64,000 nucleotides of DNA, from NCBI GenBank assembly GCA_024336345.1, contig JANFOG010000013.1:124001-188000 (forward strand). The letters are read 5' to 3'. Position 1 is the first letter of the stretch; each line of letters begins with the position of its first letter. A program made the position numbers and the translations under genes. The DNA is from Mariannaea sp. PMI_226. Lineage: Eukaryota > Ascomycota > Sordariomycetes > Hypocreales > Nectriaceae. Positions 11,308 through 23,401 of the stretch are shown in pieces. The notes under the pieces are model-generated. The model saw nothing but the letters and a program-made list of their open reading frames with translations. It did no database searches and was not told the origin of the DNA.

Positions 11308-13903
11308 GATGGATGTTGTATATATGGATTTGAGAGGGAGGACAGAAAAGCAAAGGGGGGGAAGAAGGTTTAAGCGAAGAGACGAAAGGGAAGCATCCCC
11401 TGGCCAGCACAAGCGAAGGGACGGGGGAGGAAAGTCGATTCAGATAGAATTGAGTCGAGCCACGAGAACGAGGCGAGACGATTCGTGGAGGACAAGATTA
11501 GAATGATGATGAAGAAGAAGGACGGGAGAGTCGGGATATGGAGACAGGACACGAGGGAGAAAGAAAATGCTCTCGGAGGTCAAAGTGGAAGGTGGTAGGT
11601 TGAGGTACCTGCTCGAGTACGAAGTTACTATGCGGTACGAGGTAGATATGATGTCCGTCACAGAGCCCTGCTTTTCACTTTTACTGGGGAAATACGATGA
11701 CGGTGCGTTGCAGGGGCCCAGTCAAACTCGGCCCTGACCGCGAGGGAGCCCAGCAGCCATTGGGCGATGCCGTAATTAGTGCACCAGAGAGTCCAGTGCC
11801 CTCTGGAGATGTGAGGGCCCAGAGGGGGTAAAAGAAAAAAAAAGGCCCGACGGGGGTAAGTTCCATATGGTCATGAGCTCAAGGCGCGCAAAGCTGGGCG
11901 ACCAAGCGACACACTTCCCTCATCCCTCCCCCGCTGTCTGCTCGAGCAGGGCTGCCCTGAGACGTGCTGTCAGTGGCCAGCGGGCGCTGCGAGCCCCAAC
12001 ATCTGTTGCGTAAATGCAGTGCGGATTTCTATGTGCGACACGGCGTCACCCAGCCACTCACTGCACTGCGTTGGGGTGCGCCAGAACTTCATTGGCCAGC
12101 TGAGCCGTGCGAGCGTCAGTTCCTGTCCTGTCGTCATGTCATGGGGGGTTTTCCTTGGGGCACACAACCGACTGGGGTTCAATCAAGTTTACCCAGGTTT
12201 ACCGAGGATCGCTGAAAAGTGTCGATCGTTGCGTACACTGTACAGCCCGCCCACCCGTCGACGTAGCCGTGCCGTCGTCCTATGAACAGCTGTGCTTTTG
12301 TATGCCGGGGTTGATTTTGGGTCGTGGCGCACAATGTACGGAGAAGTCCAGCACCACGGGTCGTCGCTCACGCACTAAAAATTAAAGCTGACAGCCCATC
12401 CCGGGGATAGGATTCCGTTTTGGATGCAACTTTTATGTGAGCTCGGGAAGACTCGACAAGACGACTTTTCGTTGCAGCAAGCAATAGCCGAAGAATGACA
12501 TGGTGATGCCAGAGGAAGATATACATGTCAGATATACAGTCTCGGCGCAGAGGAAGCAAATCTCGCACGGCCTGGACAGATTCAGGGGCCGCACGGGAAA
12601 CGAACTCTGAGATTGCGGAGAAAAATGTCATGATACTGATGCACCTCTGGCCTGTTTGTCCCCAAGTCCAGGGTGGAATAGCCGGTGCCCCAGCACAAGA
12701 CCACAGGGGTCACTTGAGCAACCAGAAAAAAAATGCGTCCGTACTGATAGCCGTGGATAGGTACTCTGTACGGGGCGAGCCTTTTGTGGACTTTGGTTGA
12801 CTTTGTGGGCCACGAATCGGCGCTCGACGAAAGCTCTGGCGAGGATTCCGAGATTTGCGATTATTCCACGGCTTCTAGGGAGGCTTTCGAAACACTTTCG
12901 GTCAAGTTTGACGTAACTATGTGCCCTAGTTCCGCGACAAGGTGGAAGCTTGCCCGGGGATACATGTCCGCGGTGAATGAAAACCTTCACCTTCCCGAAA
13001 GAAAAGGCTGGCAGTTGTCCCCACGGCGGCGGCGAGGCGCGAGGAAAGGGCACGTGCTGAGCAAGGTAGGTTAAGGTAATTAATTATGGAGCAGTGTAAT
13101 CTGTAAGTAAGGTATGCATTCTGATGTAAGGCATGGAAGGCATGGAAGGCAAGGTAGCTAAGGTGAGGTCGGCAGGTTGGTAGTAGGTACGGTAAGTTAT
13201 GTAGGCACTAAATGCACCGAGCAAAGCGAACTGAGTGAGTGACGTGACCGTTGCTGTTGGGGCGCTGTGGTGCGCTGTAGTGCGCTGTGCTGTGCTGTGC
13301 AGCACCTTGCTGTCCTGTCATATACGTACCATTTTCCTCATTCGCCCGCTAAGCCCTTTCCATGGCTGGCAACTCTCCACTCTCAACCTCTTGCTCCACT
13401 CTTTTCTTGCAGCCAGACACAAGGCTGCAGCTTCAGCTTTGCACGGCTGTGAAATCCTCAGAAAACGACATCCCAGCGTCATCAGACAGGCGGCAAAAAC
13501 AACCTCGTCAAGCTCAATTCCCTCCATTCCTTACGACCCCAAGTAACCACACAGACGTTCAATTCGTCATTGGCATCTGACGGAAAGCCATCTAATTACT
13601 GTCCTAACTGCGTTGTTGCCCTTGTCATCTGTCGTTGTCGTTCCCTTTTCCCTACTACTACTACATCTATCTACGTGCGTGATACCAAAGCCTCGCTTGC
13701 CTGCTTTTCCATCCGCCAAAACGCTCCAGGAATCCTCATTCGACGCAAAACCGACGTCGCCGTAGTATTCACACAAAGTCCAACCACGGGCCGGGGCATG
13801 AGGATTCTCCCTCTTCCAAGGGTAGACGCGTTCCCCGGTTCTCGATAAAGACTCGGACTCTTGGACTTGCAGCTTGCCAATCCTGGTAGCCCGAGCACCC
13901 ACC
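11308..13903. other. Divergent intergenic region (2.6 kb)
   Basis: Shared upstream region of OGDH E1 and Tfb1. Around 11680-13080 the sequence is GC-richer than most intergenic DNA here, but ORFs on both strands lack recognisable domains. A CACGTG lies at 13051-13056. Short tandem repeats lie near 13131-13155 and at 13262-13301. A short upstream ORF (13798-13848) precedes Tfb1. Confidence 0.5.
13262..13301. repeat. Four 10-bp tandem units (GCGCTGTGGT type)
   Basis: Four adjacent decamers with small changes, about 0.6 kb upstream of Tfb1. It is non-coding. Confidence 0.8.
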
Positions 13904-15897
13904 ATGGCCATCCCAGCTGGCCGCACCCTATTCAAGAAGAAGGATGGCATCTTGACGCTCACCAGCGACCACCAGCATGTCTCTTGGACCCCTAACACCG
14001 GTGGTCCCCCCACCGTCTCTCTATCCGTCGCCAACATCACCAGTAAGCTTGGCCAGTGAACCAAGTCCACATCAGTGCTGACCACAACACACCAGACCTA
14101 CAACAGACCCCAGAAACAGCCGCAAAGGTCATGTTAAAGATATTTGAAAAGCCGCCCGATGCAGCTGAAGCCGTCACTTATCTCTTCCACTTCAACACCG
14201 CCGAGGCCAAGGTAGAGGCAAAGGCAATCAAAGATCTTCTTTCTCGACTACTCACTGAAGCTCGCGGTGGCGATGCTGGTGTACCAAAGCCAACGGTACC
14301 TGGCACAGATGGCCCACCAGCCCCAAATGCTAACGGAGGCTCCGGCAGCGCTTCGGCGTCCATGGCCTTCGCCAGTGCCGTCAACTCGAACCCGTCCCTT
14401 CGATGGTTCGATGACGCTCAGCTAAAGAATGATATTGAACTACAGCAATCCCTCATGAAGAAGGATACTAGTCTTCACCAGACATTTGTTGAAGCGATGC
14501 AAACTAAACCAGAGTCAATAACCGGAGCCGCTTTCAACTCACAATTTTGGTCCACAAGAACGAATCTGCTCCGGGCTCATGCCATTGAGATTAACCAAAA
14601 GAAGGGCGCCTACAACGTCTTGTCGACTGTGAAACCCCGCACCGTGGATGGAGAACTCAAGCTCAATATTAGTGTGGAACAAGTTCAGATGATCTTCACG
14701 CAACATCCTCTGGTCAAGCGCATCTACAATGAGAACGTTCCTAAGCTCTCTGAGGCTCAGTTCTGGTCTCGCTTCTTCCTCAGTAGGCTATCAAAGAAGC
14801 TTCGAGGTGAGCGCATTTACGACAACGACACCACAGATCCGCTGTTCGATAAGTACGACCCCAGTGAGAATACAGAAAGCATTCAAAGCAAGATTATGGC
14901 ACAGCAAGTCCCCAACATTATCAACATTGAAGCCAACGAGGAGAATCAAGGTGGTTTCAAGAGTGGAAACGCAAAGGACATTGAGATGCGACCTCGGGCA
15001 AATATCCCCATCGTGAAGACCCTCAACAGTCTCAGCGAAAAAATCATGGCCAATGTGGCGCCCTCGGACTCCAATCCCGATGATCCCAACGGCGTGTATG
15101 ACACTTACAACCAGTTGACCCTCCGCGATCTGAAGGGAGATGCCAAAGAACATCGGATCATGTTAAACATCAAGGAGCAAAACAGCTTCTTCTCTAAAAG
15201 AGATTCTGCTCCTTCAAAAAACGCTATCACATTCGCCAAGCAGAAACCAACTGACGTCCTATTTGAGATCCAAGGCGATCTAGAGACACTTGAAACTGAT
15301 GGAGCTGGTGGCATAGACCTTCATGCAGCCATCGGGTTCAATGATGAGAGTGACAGCGAGGATGAGGCATCAAAAAAACCTCACGTGGGGTCTCGAGCCG
15401 CCATCACAGCGGCCGACAAGGACGTTATGAAAGGCGTCCGCCAGCAGCGTGCTCAGAAGTTCGGCCACGACTCGGACGAGAAACGACCCATGGGTCTCTC
15501 CGCCGAGCTTTCCGACAAGTGCAAGCTGACACACGCCACCACGATTGAATTCCTCCACCAGTTCTGGAACGCATTCCTCTCCGGCGACCCGGACCGCGCT
15601 GCCGAGCTGCAGTACCTCGCCGAGTCTCTCAACCGCTCCGCCGCTCGCATCGCCGCCGTGGCAGACGAGGCGGAGCAGGACCGCGAGCAATACATCGCCA
15701 CTCGGAAGAGGGAGATCCGCGAACATTTCCAGCGCACAGGGAAGAAGATTCGCTGGAAGTCCGACATGGCTGGCGGTGGCCGCCCTGCTGTGATGCGTCT
15801 CATGCAACCTACCTTGAATGCGCTGGAAAAGGCACAAGCCGACTATCAGCGAGCTCTTGCAGCAGAGGGTCTGCAAGCATCGACTGAAGCCGCCTAG
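13904..15897 (+). CDS. TFB1: TFIIH core subunit Tfb1 (p62)
   Basis: Core TFIIH subunit for RNA polymerase II initiation and nucleotide excision repair; in the family the N-terminal PH domain binds acidic activators, TFIIE and Rad2/Rad4. Exons are 13904-14042 and 14096-15897 with a 53-nt GTAAGC...CAG intron; the join reads VANITNLQQTPE, keeping the PH domain continuous. Total 646 residues. The start lies in an ideal CACCATGG context. The PH-like region covers about residues 1-110. BSD domains follow: one around residues 150-215 (FNSQFW) and one around 230-300 (EAQFWSRFFLS), each with the diagnostic FW pair. The C-terminal third is helical. It converges on the AAA gene downstream. The family call is confident. 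Confidence 0.94.
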
Positions 15898-16476
15898 ACG
15901 AAGAAGTCTCACATTTCTCGCTCTCTCTCTCTGTCTCTCTCCTACTACTATTAATTTCAAAATCCACTAGCTCACGGGGAATTTATAAAAACAATATTGG
16001 GTAAAGGAAGTACTCAAAACAATTCTATATAGATGTCACTCTTCGTGCAATACATCATCTGATAACAAAAGAACAAAATTTCCTTTAGTATTCGCCGGCC
16101 CGGAAATGCCACCCTTGTTCTCCAAACGGGGTCCCTGTCTATCTCTACCGGTGTCTCGACACCAACTTTTGTTTTTCATACATGATATGTGTCTGTGCTA
16201 TGGTACAATCGTTAAAGTACATTTTTGTTTTCCTTGTTTGCTGCCCTCTTCTATCTAGCACTGCCCAGGCCATATAATACCATGGTTCAAGAGCAACATC
16301 GTAGGCAAGGGTAAAAAGAGATCCAGTTGCTTCCATGTAACGACCCAAATGTTCAAAGCAGACCAGTTTGTAAATGCGTGTGACGTAAGTATAAAAAAAG
16401 AAAGAATTAACGAACGGTTTGCTTTCTATTTTGGCCGATGAGACGAAGATCATCAACGTAATTCGACTCGACCACT
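15898..16476. other. Convergent 3' intergenic region
   Basis: About 0.58 kb, with a CT repeat just after the Tfb1 stop (15923-15943) and AT-rich DNA. No gene seen. Confidence 0.6.
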
Positions 16477-19400
16477 TCAAGGACTTGGACGGATGCGAAC
16501 ATCCTCAGCATCCGCCAGCTTCTTCTCAGCGCCCACGCCAAAGCCCATAGTCTTCTTTGCTCCCTTCTTCTTTGCGCCATACTCTTCGTCAAACTTTCGA
16601 ATTTGCTTGAGAGACTCCATGTCCTCACTAATAGACGCAGGGATCTGCTTCAGAGCCTTGTCGAAGTGATGGGATCGGAGAGTGCGTTTCTTCGGATACT
16701 CATAAGGATCTGGACCCGTATGCTTGGCCGCGGCCTCGTTCTCCTCTTCCACAGCGGCCATGGCGGCAGCCACGCAAGCATTCTTGAGGTCTGAGCCGGA
16801 GTAGTACGGAGTTCTCTTAGCGAGGTCCTCGAGAGAGACGGACTCGTCGAGAACTTCCCCCTTGAGGAGGATCTTGAGTATGGCGGAACGATCGGTTTGG
16901 AGGGGAAGATCAACGAGAAGACGCCTGGGTAGACGCCGCAGAACAGCATCGTCCAAGTCAAATGGCCGGTTAGTTGCCACCATGATGAACGCCTCCGTCT
17001 CCTCCAAACCATCCCACTCCTTGAGAAATTGGTTGATGTGGGACCTATGAGATGCTCGAGCACCTAGCATACTTCGATTCGCCAACAAAGAGTCGGCCTC
17101 ATCAATGAACACGACACAAGGTGAGATTTTCTTAGCGAGGGTGAAGACAGCGTGAATGAGTTTCTCGCTTTCACCCACCCACTTATCGTTGATGGTCGCG
17201 CCACTTATCTCCAACATGTTTGCGCCGCTCTCTTTGGCCACAGCCTTGGCGAGCAGTGTCTTTCCAGTACCAGGAGGCCCGTAAAGCAGACATCCAGGAA
17301 TTCTGTCTTGGGCCAAGACACCATATGAGAAGGCGTCTGGCCGCACGAGGGCTAACGAAGTCAGGAGCTTGAGAGCCGAGATCGTATCTGGGGGTACGTG
17401 GACATCATCAAAGGTAGTCCGCAAGTTTTGGCGGTTTATATGCCCTGAAGAGATGCGTTTCTCATACTCATTGAGCTTGAGAGATGCGCGGTTGCTGCTT
17501 TGCGAGTCTTCTGCCTTTTTCTGAGACTCGGCAGAGTCAGCCTTCGTTTCTGGCTCCTCGTCATCAAGGAAACGCTGCCCAGGCCTCTGGCGAAGGGGAC
17601 CCATCAACAAGCGCTCAATAACGGCAACTGAAGCGGTACCATCTTCCTCACTCTCTTGCTGCTTAGCGGCGCAGGCAATATTGTAAACTTCGGGTAGAGG
17701 GAGAATTGACTTCTTGAGCATCTGGGCTCTCGGATCAGTCACTCGAAGAAGTGCCTTCATGTGTTCTTCAGACAAGTCCAGGAATTTCTTGCCCCCTAGC
17801 GTCCACAGCATTCTGTTCACATTGCGCACATTCTCGACGAATATATCCATGTCTTGTAGAGGGAATGAGTTTTCCGAAACCTGCGTACCACCACCCTTTG
17901 GCTGAGGCTGAACTAGGGAACGGTTTGGGTCGATATGGCGAGAGATGACAAGATCTCCCACAGACAAGTCTCGAAGCATATTTTGGTACTCATCAGATGG
18001 CGTTTCGCTGGCTGAAGTACCGAATATCGCAATCTTGGAGCCGTTCTGCCAAGCTGCGTCAACAAGATTCCGTAACCTGCCAATGAGCATGGACCCTTCC
18101 AAAGTCATGTTGAGCTCGACGTAGTCGTGAATATGAATGATGAGGGGTTTCTCTCGGGGGGTTCCATTCTTCTCATCTGCTGCTTGGATGATTTGGTCGA
18201 GAACCTTGTCAATCTTGAGGTTCTCCCACTTGCCAAAGGGGTCATATCCCCGACCCTTGATCTTCTGGATTTCTTCTTCGAATGATCCACCAGCCGTTCG
18301 AATATTAATGACCCCAGGGTCAGAGTCATTCTCATCTTCCTCCATTCGCAGCACAACATCAGGGTCCTGGTACAGCTTTCCATTCATCTCCGCAGCGCGG
18401 AAGCCCATTGTTGACAAGGACCCACGTGAGTACGCCCAATCTTGACCAAGATAGTCACCAACCAAAACGGAGAGGTCTTGTGCATCTAAGCGAATCAAGT
18501 CTGCGTCGTTGAAAAAGGCGACATGCTCCGCAAGAGCCTCCGAAATACCCTGACCACTGTACCCAGATAGTGAGAGCACAGTAATCTGTCGCTTCAGGGT
18601 TTTGGCATCGAGTGTAACAGGTGCTGGTGTGTTCAGCTCCCGCCGGAGGGCGGAACGAATAGAAGAGAAGGTGAGAACGGGAAGGTCGGCAATGGCTTGA
18701 GACAGAGAGTGATCGAGCCTCCAGTCATAGTCCAGTGTGCTGTCAATGGCAGTCTCGATTGATAGGAATTGGTCGCGAAATTCTTGGCTGTGACGGTCAA
18801 AGTCTTTGTAATAGTGCCACCACCAAAACGGTCGGGAGTTATAGGCATATTGAGCATGTCGAGCAGGATACAAGGAGTCGGTCAAGTGCCAAGCAGAGTC
18901 AAGGAGCATGTCGTAGATTCGGGTAACTCCAGCCAACTTGTGAGAGTGTTCATCCAAGTCGCGAGACTCGGTGTCGGCATTGACGAGGTCGTTCACCCGT
19001 GCACTAGCTCTCTCGCCTAGAGCATCTACAGCTTTGTCAAAGTATGACTCGATAGCTTTGGCGTACTTCAAAAGGAGGGCGGGATTGTCCCCCGGCTGCG
19101 GGTCTATTGAGATCGACGACGTCTTTATACGCTCGGTATCTTGGGCGAGGGCAATCGGAAGTCTGGGCCGGCGCCATGGGTGGTGAAGAGAGACGTTCTC
19201 CTCAATGAAGGCTTGCGGTAGTTGAACCGGGGGTAAAGCAGGCGCGGCTTGTTTGCGAGCATACCGACTCTTCAAGGAACTAGAGGCGCGAACCCGTGAG
19301 CGACCGGCTGCAGAATCGGAAGCAGATTGAGGGTGAAGGTCGTCCTCGTCCTCTACGACGGTGGTGGATTCATTGGTTGGTTTGCCTCTATCGGCCGGGC

Positions 19401-19536
19401 TTGCGCTGCTGTTGAGCCGGGCGAACGAGACTCGCCATGATGGATGGCTGAGGGACTGAGGGGCAATTCTAGGTCGCGGTGCTCTTGCTGCTAAGACGGC
19501 AGGATGAAGGAGGGCACGAGGCCCTAGTGAGTGCAT
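16477..19536 (-). CDS. Large mitochondrial AAA-family ATPase, Msp1/ATAD1-like C-terminal module
   Basis: Single-exon protein of 1019 residues. The N terminus (1-45) is Arg/Ala/Ser-rich without acids and looks like a mitochondrial targeting sequence. The C-terminal module is a complete AAA ATPase: Walker A GPPGTGKT (753-760), Walker B FIDEAD (810-815), sensor 1 ATNRP (854-858), and GSD sensor-2 region near 914. It resembles the Msp1/ATAD1/katanin-type clade, which extracts or remodels proteins. Residues 315-515 look like a second, degenerate AAA module: SGYSGQG in the P-loop place (no Lys), IHIHDY for Walker B, and IFGTSA for sensor 1. It probably hydrolyses ATP only at the C-terminal site. 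Substrate and exact compartment are unknown. It is longer than Msp1 (about 360 residues), so it is not a simple orthologue. Confidence 0.88.
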   Translation of the reverse strand: MHSLGPRALLHPAVLAARAPRPRIAPQSLSHPSWRVSFARLNSSASPADRGKPTNESTTVVEDEDDLHPQSASDSAAGRSRVRASSSLKSRYARKQAAPALPPVQLPQAFIEENVSLHHPWRRPRLPIALAQDTERIKTSSISIDPQPGDNPALLLKYAKAIESYFDKAVDALGERASARVNDLVNADTESRDLDEHSHKLAGVTRIYDMLLDSAWHLTDSLYPARHAQYAYNSRPFWWWHYYKDFDRHSQEFRDQFLSIETAIDSTLDYDWRLDHSLSQAIADLPVLTFSSIRSALRRELNTPAPVTLDAKTLKRQITVLSLSGYSGQGISEALAEHVAFFNDADLIRLDAQDLSVLVGDYLGQDWAYSRGSLSTMGFRAAEMNGKLYQDPDVVLRMEEDENDSDPGVINIRTAGGSFEEEIQKIKGRGYDPFGKWENLKIDKVLDQIIQAADEKNGTPREKPLIIHIHDYVELNMTLEGSMLIGRLRNLVDAAWQNGSKIAIFGTSASETPSDEYQNMLRDLSVGDLVISRHIDPNRSLVQPQPKGGGTQVSENSFPLQDMDIFVENVRNVNRMLWTLGGKKFLDLSEEHMKALLRVTDPRAQMLKKSILPLPEVYNIACAAKQQESEEDGTASVAVIERLLMGPLRQRPGQRFLDDEEPETKADSAESQKKAEDSQSSNRASLKLNEYEKRISSGHINRQNLRTTFDDVHVPPDTISALKLLTSLALVRPDAFSYGVLAQDRIPGCLLYGPPGTGKTLLAKAVAKESGANMLEISGATINDKWVGESEKLIHAVFTLAKKISPCVVFIDEADSLLANRSMLGARASHRSHINQFLKEWDGLEETEAFIMVATNRPFDLDDAVLRRLPRRLLVDLPLQTDRSAILKILLKGEVLDESVSLEDLAKRTPYYSGSDLKNACVAAAMAAVEEENEAAAKHTGPDPYEYPKKRTLRSHHFDKALKQIPASISEDMESLKQIRKFDEEYGAKKKGAKKTMGFGVGAEKKLADAEDVRIRPSP

Positions 19537-20908
19537 CCGGACGAGTTATCGTGATTCTGGATGAGGTGTCGTGAGGGTATGGATGCGCCCTGTCTAACAA
19601 TTTCCCAGGCTGTTATACCCCGGCAGTTTAGTTAAGGTTGGGTGGGCAGGTACAGTAAATTTTGTATGGAGTTTCGCGGCTTACGTGATCAGGCATACAT
19701 CCTGTACATACCTTAATTGACTAGTACTGTACTCGAAAGTGAAGCGATTAGGCAACCTATCTACAGTACAACTGTACTGTACTCCTATTATAAAGTAAAT
19801 GCGTTGCCGAACGTATGAATTCAAGATCTATTCTAACAAGGTTAAAATTGGATTTTTGCTCAATTCTAAGTCATGATGATTAAATGAAGAGATCGCAGAT
19901 GCTGTGTGTATAGAAACGGTCTGGCTTGGACTGTGGAGCAACGGAACGGTTGACAATGCGGCTGAATAGTAGCGTGGCCATGCCTCGGTTGGGATACAGG
20001 TTACTGCCATGTAGCTAACTCAATAACTGGTGCCTGGGAGCCTATCTACGGAATACGGAAGAGAATATGATACTCTCAGCCCGTCTGACAGGGCTTCTAT
20101 GGGACGAGATTTTGATGCCCATTTCTAGGGTAAGTACTTGGATACTGCATGCGTATGTCGGCCTGGGGTGTATGGTCTCTAGGGCCTCAATTATCGCCTG
20201 TCCTGATATGATTCATATGAATATGCCCACTTAGTTGATGGGACTGACTAACAGCCTTGGCAGTGCTCAGTCGATGGAGGAGACGAGAGAAACCTTTCTC
20301 CATCCGTTGCGCCGTCTCATCTGTACAGCATCTATAATTCAGCACATAAGTAACGGTTTCAAGGTTGTACTATGTAACTAACATACTAACATACAGTAGT
20401 TAACATACCTAAGGTAAGTAGACCAGGGTCCACGCGTCTCAAAGACAAAGGGCCGGATCCACAAGCTGGGCTGAGAGGGAGTTGCGTCAGTTCCATCTGG
20501 CTTTGCCTCATTGGGAATCAAGTGTCTCTTCGGTTCCAACGAAAGAATGGGAAAAGCCACTGTCTCATCAACCATGCCCATGTCCAAGCAAGCCCATGCC
20601 CATGTCTACTGTATGTCCATACCCTGCTTCTGCTTCTTGCTTCTGCTGCTTCTTCTGCTGCAGCTGCAGGTCGAAATACCCTCAAAAAGAAGACGTTAGC
20701 CACGTTCAAAAATTAGCGCGTATGAACCGGATGGACTGATCTGATGGTCAACGACAAATGCCACATGCGATCCGCAATAACCCGGCGGGAGTCTCTCACG
20801 GGAGCTTTTTCTGACAGTCTACACAGTATCTTCCTCTGTCTGTCCGTCAATGATCTAAGGCTTAGTTAGGATCTGGAGCCTGGACTTTACTGCATGCTTA
20901 TTAGGGTT

Positions 20909-20910
20909 CC

Positions 20911-20941
<31 letters not shown>

Positions 20942-20944
20942 AAA
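20909..20944. repeat. Poly-C (23) joined to poly-A (13)
   Basis: Uninterrupted run of 23 C followed directly by 13 A. It lies in non-coding DNA with no flanking mobile element seen. Confidence 0.9.
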
Positions 20945-21734
20945 GAAAGCTCGTCGTTCTGCCACTTTCGTCTCGCATTCCTCGTTTTCGCTGCCCTCTC
21001 TATAACTGCGCGTAAAGCTTGCGTACCTATCCACATGCGCCACCCTAAGTCCTGCATAATCTACCTTACTTATTACCTAGTCACAGGCAATCCTTCTCAT
21101 TCATCCTTCTTTCCACTCTTTTTATTCCACGATATACGATAATTATCTACCTTTTATTCCCTACTCTGTGATCCATCTTATTAAAAATTCCTCTGTACTT
21201 GCACTGCATCTTGTACTTCATCCTCCGTGCCTAGCGCCACGAAATCAACCCAAACTTCCCCGGAGACCGTGGTGCCCCAGTTTTCCTCGGGCGGGCGCCG
21301 ACCGGGACGCCGCTGCTTATTCTCGACTCGACTTCATCCACCATCGTCATCATCGAACTCATTGACCCTCCATTAACCCCCATCAGCCACACCAGAAGTT
21401 AGGCCTGGCCCATCTGTCCTTCAAAACAACAGCAGTGCCATTGTCGCCGACACTACTTTGAGCCTGTCAAGTCCCCTGCTACCCTCTTCCCTCTTCCCCC
21501 GTCTGTGTCATCTATTCATTTCCCCCACTTGAATCCCCCACTACTACCAGCAAGACCACTGTCAAGGCACCCTCATCCTCCCTCTCCCACTCTCCTCCCC
21601 TTCTCTCCTACAGCACCTTTGCCTCAATTCATCATTTCGTGTCATTAACCATTACAACACTAAAGAAATCTCCCCATACCACCCCCTCAATCAATTCAAT
21701 CACCGCCTTTCCCCAGACACTCCCCCGCTAGGCA

Positions 21735-21740
21735 ATGTGA
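21735..21740 (+). promoter_or_regulatory. Start-stop upstream ORF (ATGTGA)
   Basis: An ATG followed at once by TGA, 32 nt before the regulator's ATG at 21773. Such minimal uORFs can hold ribosomes at the site. It matters only if transcription starts upstream, which the long CT-rich leader suggests. Confidence 0.45.
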
Positions 21741-21772
21741 TTAGGCCCCTCCATCCTCCATCCTCATCAGAC

Positions 21773-23401
21773 ATGGACACCAACTACTTGTTCAACGAGG
21801 CTCAGCCCGTAAGTCCGGATGAGCAACTCCAGGTTCAACAAGCCCAAGCTCAGTTAGAGGAAATCGAACGACAAGCCCAACTTGACTTAGAAATAGCACA
21901 ACTCCCACCACAATTCTTTGGGGTAACTCTTACCGATCCCGAAGCTGCTGCTGCTGCTGCTACTGCTCACACCCCTTTTGAGAAACCCTATCACTCAAAG
22001 CGTCCTCACAGAAAATCTCGAACTGGTTGCCGGAATTGCAAGGCTCGAAAAGTCAAATGTGATGAGGCTCATCCGACGTGTCGTTCGTGCAGATTGCGCA
22101 AGGTCGAATGTGTCTACCCTACCCCAGCTTCCGCATCAACTACTTTGCCGGCCACAAGTGCTAGCATAGCATCGGAAACCTCGCCCATGTCATCGGACCC
22201 AATATCGGGGGGATCCCCTGATGCGTTCACCTCGCCAGCAACCACCTCACTGAGCTTCCAGCGAAGCCCTAGTCCCAGTGACCCTGCCCCTATTCCCCAG
22301 CCTCTTTGGAGTCCCGGAAACATTGATGCGGTGGATATGAAGCTTTTGTGGTTTTATACCGCTACGACTTCATCTTCATTCTCCGTTACGGGTCCAGGAT
22401 CCGCTGTAGAGAATATTCTCAAAATTCGCATGGTCCAGGTCGCCTTCGAGACTCCTTTCCTCATGGACTCGCTGTTTGCACTATCTAGCCTTCACATGCA
22501 AAGTCTCAATCAAGAATATAACCCGAGTCGAGCTCTTGCATATAGAGCTCGTTCCTTCGAAGGGTACCGCCGCGCTGTTGAGGCTGCCCATCCAGAGAGC
22601 TATGCTGCTCTCATCGCCAACTCCCTCTTTCTTACTGCCCTCTCATCCCAGGTTTTCAGGGAGCCTGATGCCAAGGAGCTTTATATCCTCGACTGGATGG
22701 TGGTCTGGCGCGGTATTGGCCTTGTCATCGACCTCATGGGCGTTGAAAATCTCTTCCAGACTGGCATGTACGCTCTTTTTGAACGACCACCCATTGACCT
22801 TGAGAAGGCTTCTGCCAACATTCCCAACCATCTTCTCTTCATGGTTTCTTCAATTAAACCTGATGACATGGATTATGAGGAAGTGGAAACCTACCACGAG
22901 ACGCTCAAGTATCTTGGCTCGCTTTATATGAACCTTCGCAAAGGCTTCACTCCGGTGATGGCTCTTCGCGTTATTACCTGGTTTACCTTTCTTCCCCGTC
23001 GCTTCGTTGAGCTCTGTCGGCAGCGCCGGCCGCGCGCCCTAGTAGTTGTCGCCTACTACGCCGCTTTCCTCAAGCTCATTCGTTCCATCTGGTGGCTGGA
23101 GGGGGTCGGCCAGAGATCCCTCCTGGACCTTTGCAATTTTCTCAACCCAACATGGGAACATCTACTGCATGTGCCACGGGCAGCAATAGAAGTTGACGAT
23201 GAACTCGAGTTGGTGAGAGCAATATTTCAGGACCCTCAATGGGCTTCCCCACCGCTGGTTGATGATCTTGATCCATCGTCTGGTATTACCGTTGTAGATG
23301 ATACGGGAAGGCCTGTTGCATGGGCTACCGAAGCCAAGAAACTTGTGCTTCTCAATTCGAGCTCGAGGAAACCTTCGGAACCGTTTTCGTGGTATCGATG
23401 A
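21773..23401 (+). CDS. Zn(II)2Cys6 transcription factor, Upc2-like architecture
   Basis: Single-exon, 542-residue regulator. The ATG at 21773 is the first in frame. After a Gln/Glu-rich helix (residues 20-45) and an Ala run encoded by a GCT repeat (about 57-63), a Zn2Cys6 cluster occupies residues 86-113 with spacing C-x2-C-x6-C-x6-C-x2-C-x6-C and basic KARKVK between Cys 2 and 3. A Ser/Pro/Thr-rich linker follows (115-190). The rest (about 195-540) is a helical regulatory region starting MKLLWFYTATT, a pattern seen in Upc2/sterol-uptake-control-like fungal regulators. Targets cannot be deduced; it stands alone among housekeeping genes. The leader carries a start-stop uORF. It is certain as a zinc-cluster protein and tentative as Upc2-like. 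Confidence 0.88.
   Translation: MDTNYLFNEAQPVSPDEQLQVQQAQAQLEEIERQAQLDLEIAQLPPQFFGVTLTDPEAAAAAATAHTPFEKPYHSKRPHRKSRTGCRNCKARKVKCDEAHPTCRSCRLRKVECVYPTPASASTTLPATSASIASETSPMSSDPISGGSPDAFTSPATTSLSFQRSPSPSDPAPIPQPLWSPGNIDAVDMKLLWFYTATTSSSFSVTGPGSAVENILKIRMVQVAFETPFLMDSLFALSSLHMQSLNQEYNPSRALAYRARSFEGYRRAVEAAHPESYAALIANSLFLTALSSQVFREPDAKELYILDWMVVWRGIGLVIDLMGVENLFQTGMYALFERPPIDLEKASANIPNHLLFMVSSIKPDDMDYEEVETYHETLKYLGSLYMNLRKGFTPVMALRVITWFTFLPRRFVELCRQRRPRALVVVAYYAAFLKLIRSIWWLEGVGQRSLLDLCNFLNPTWEHLLHVPRAAIEVDDELELVRAIFQDPQWASPPLVDDLDPSSGITVVDDTGRPVAWATEAKKLVLLNSSSRKPSEPFSWYR

Larger units (their letters stand above)
19537..21772. other. Divergent intergenic region (2.2 kb)
   Basis: Upstream DNA of the AAA gene and the Zn2Cys6 gene. 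It holds a CAGTACA-AC-TGTACTG inverted repeat (19764-19779), a C23-A13 homopolymer junction (20909-20944), and a long CT-rich leader (about 21180-21772) ending in a start-stop uORF. No coding gene supported. Confidence 0.5.

Noticed and set aside
12174..12187. GGGGTTCAATCAAG, similar to a tRNA B-box
   Set aside because: No A-box or acceptor stem at the right distance.
12628..13053. 141-codon minus-strand ORF in the OGDH-Tfb1 gap
   Set aside because: No domain, odd composition, and length expected by chance in GC-richer DNA.
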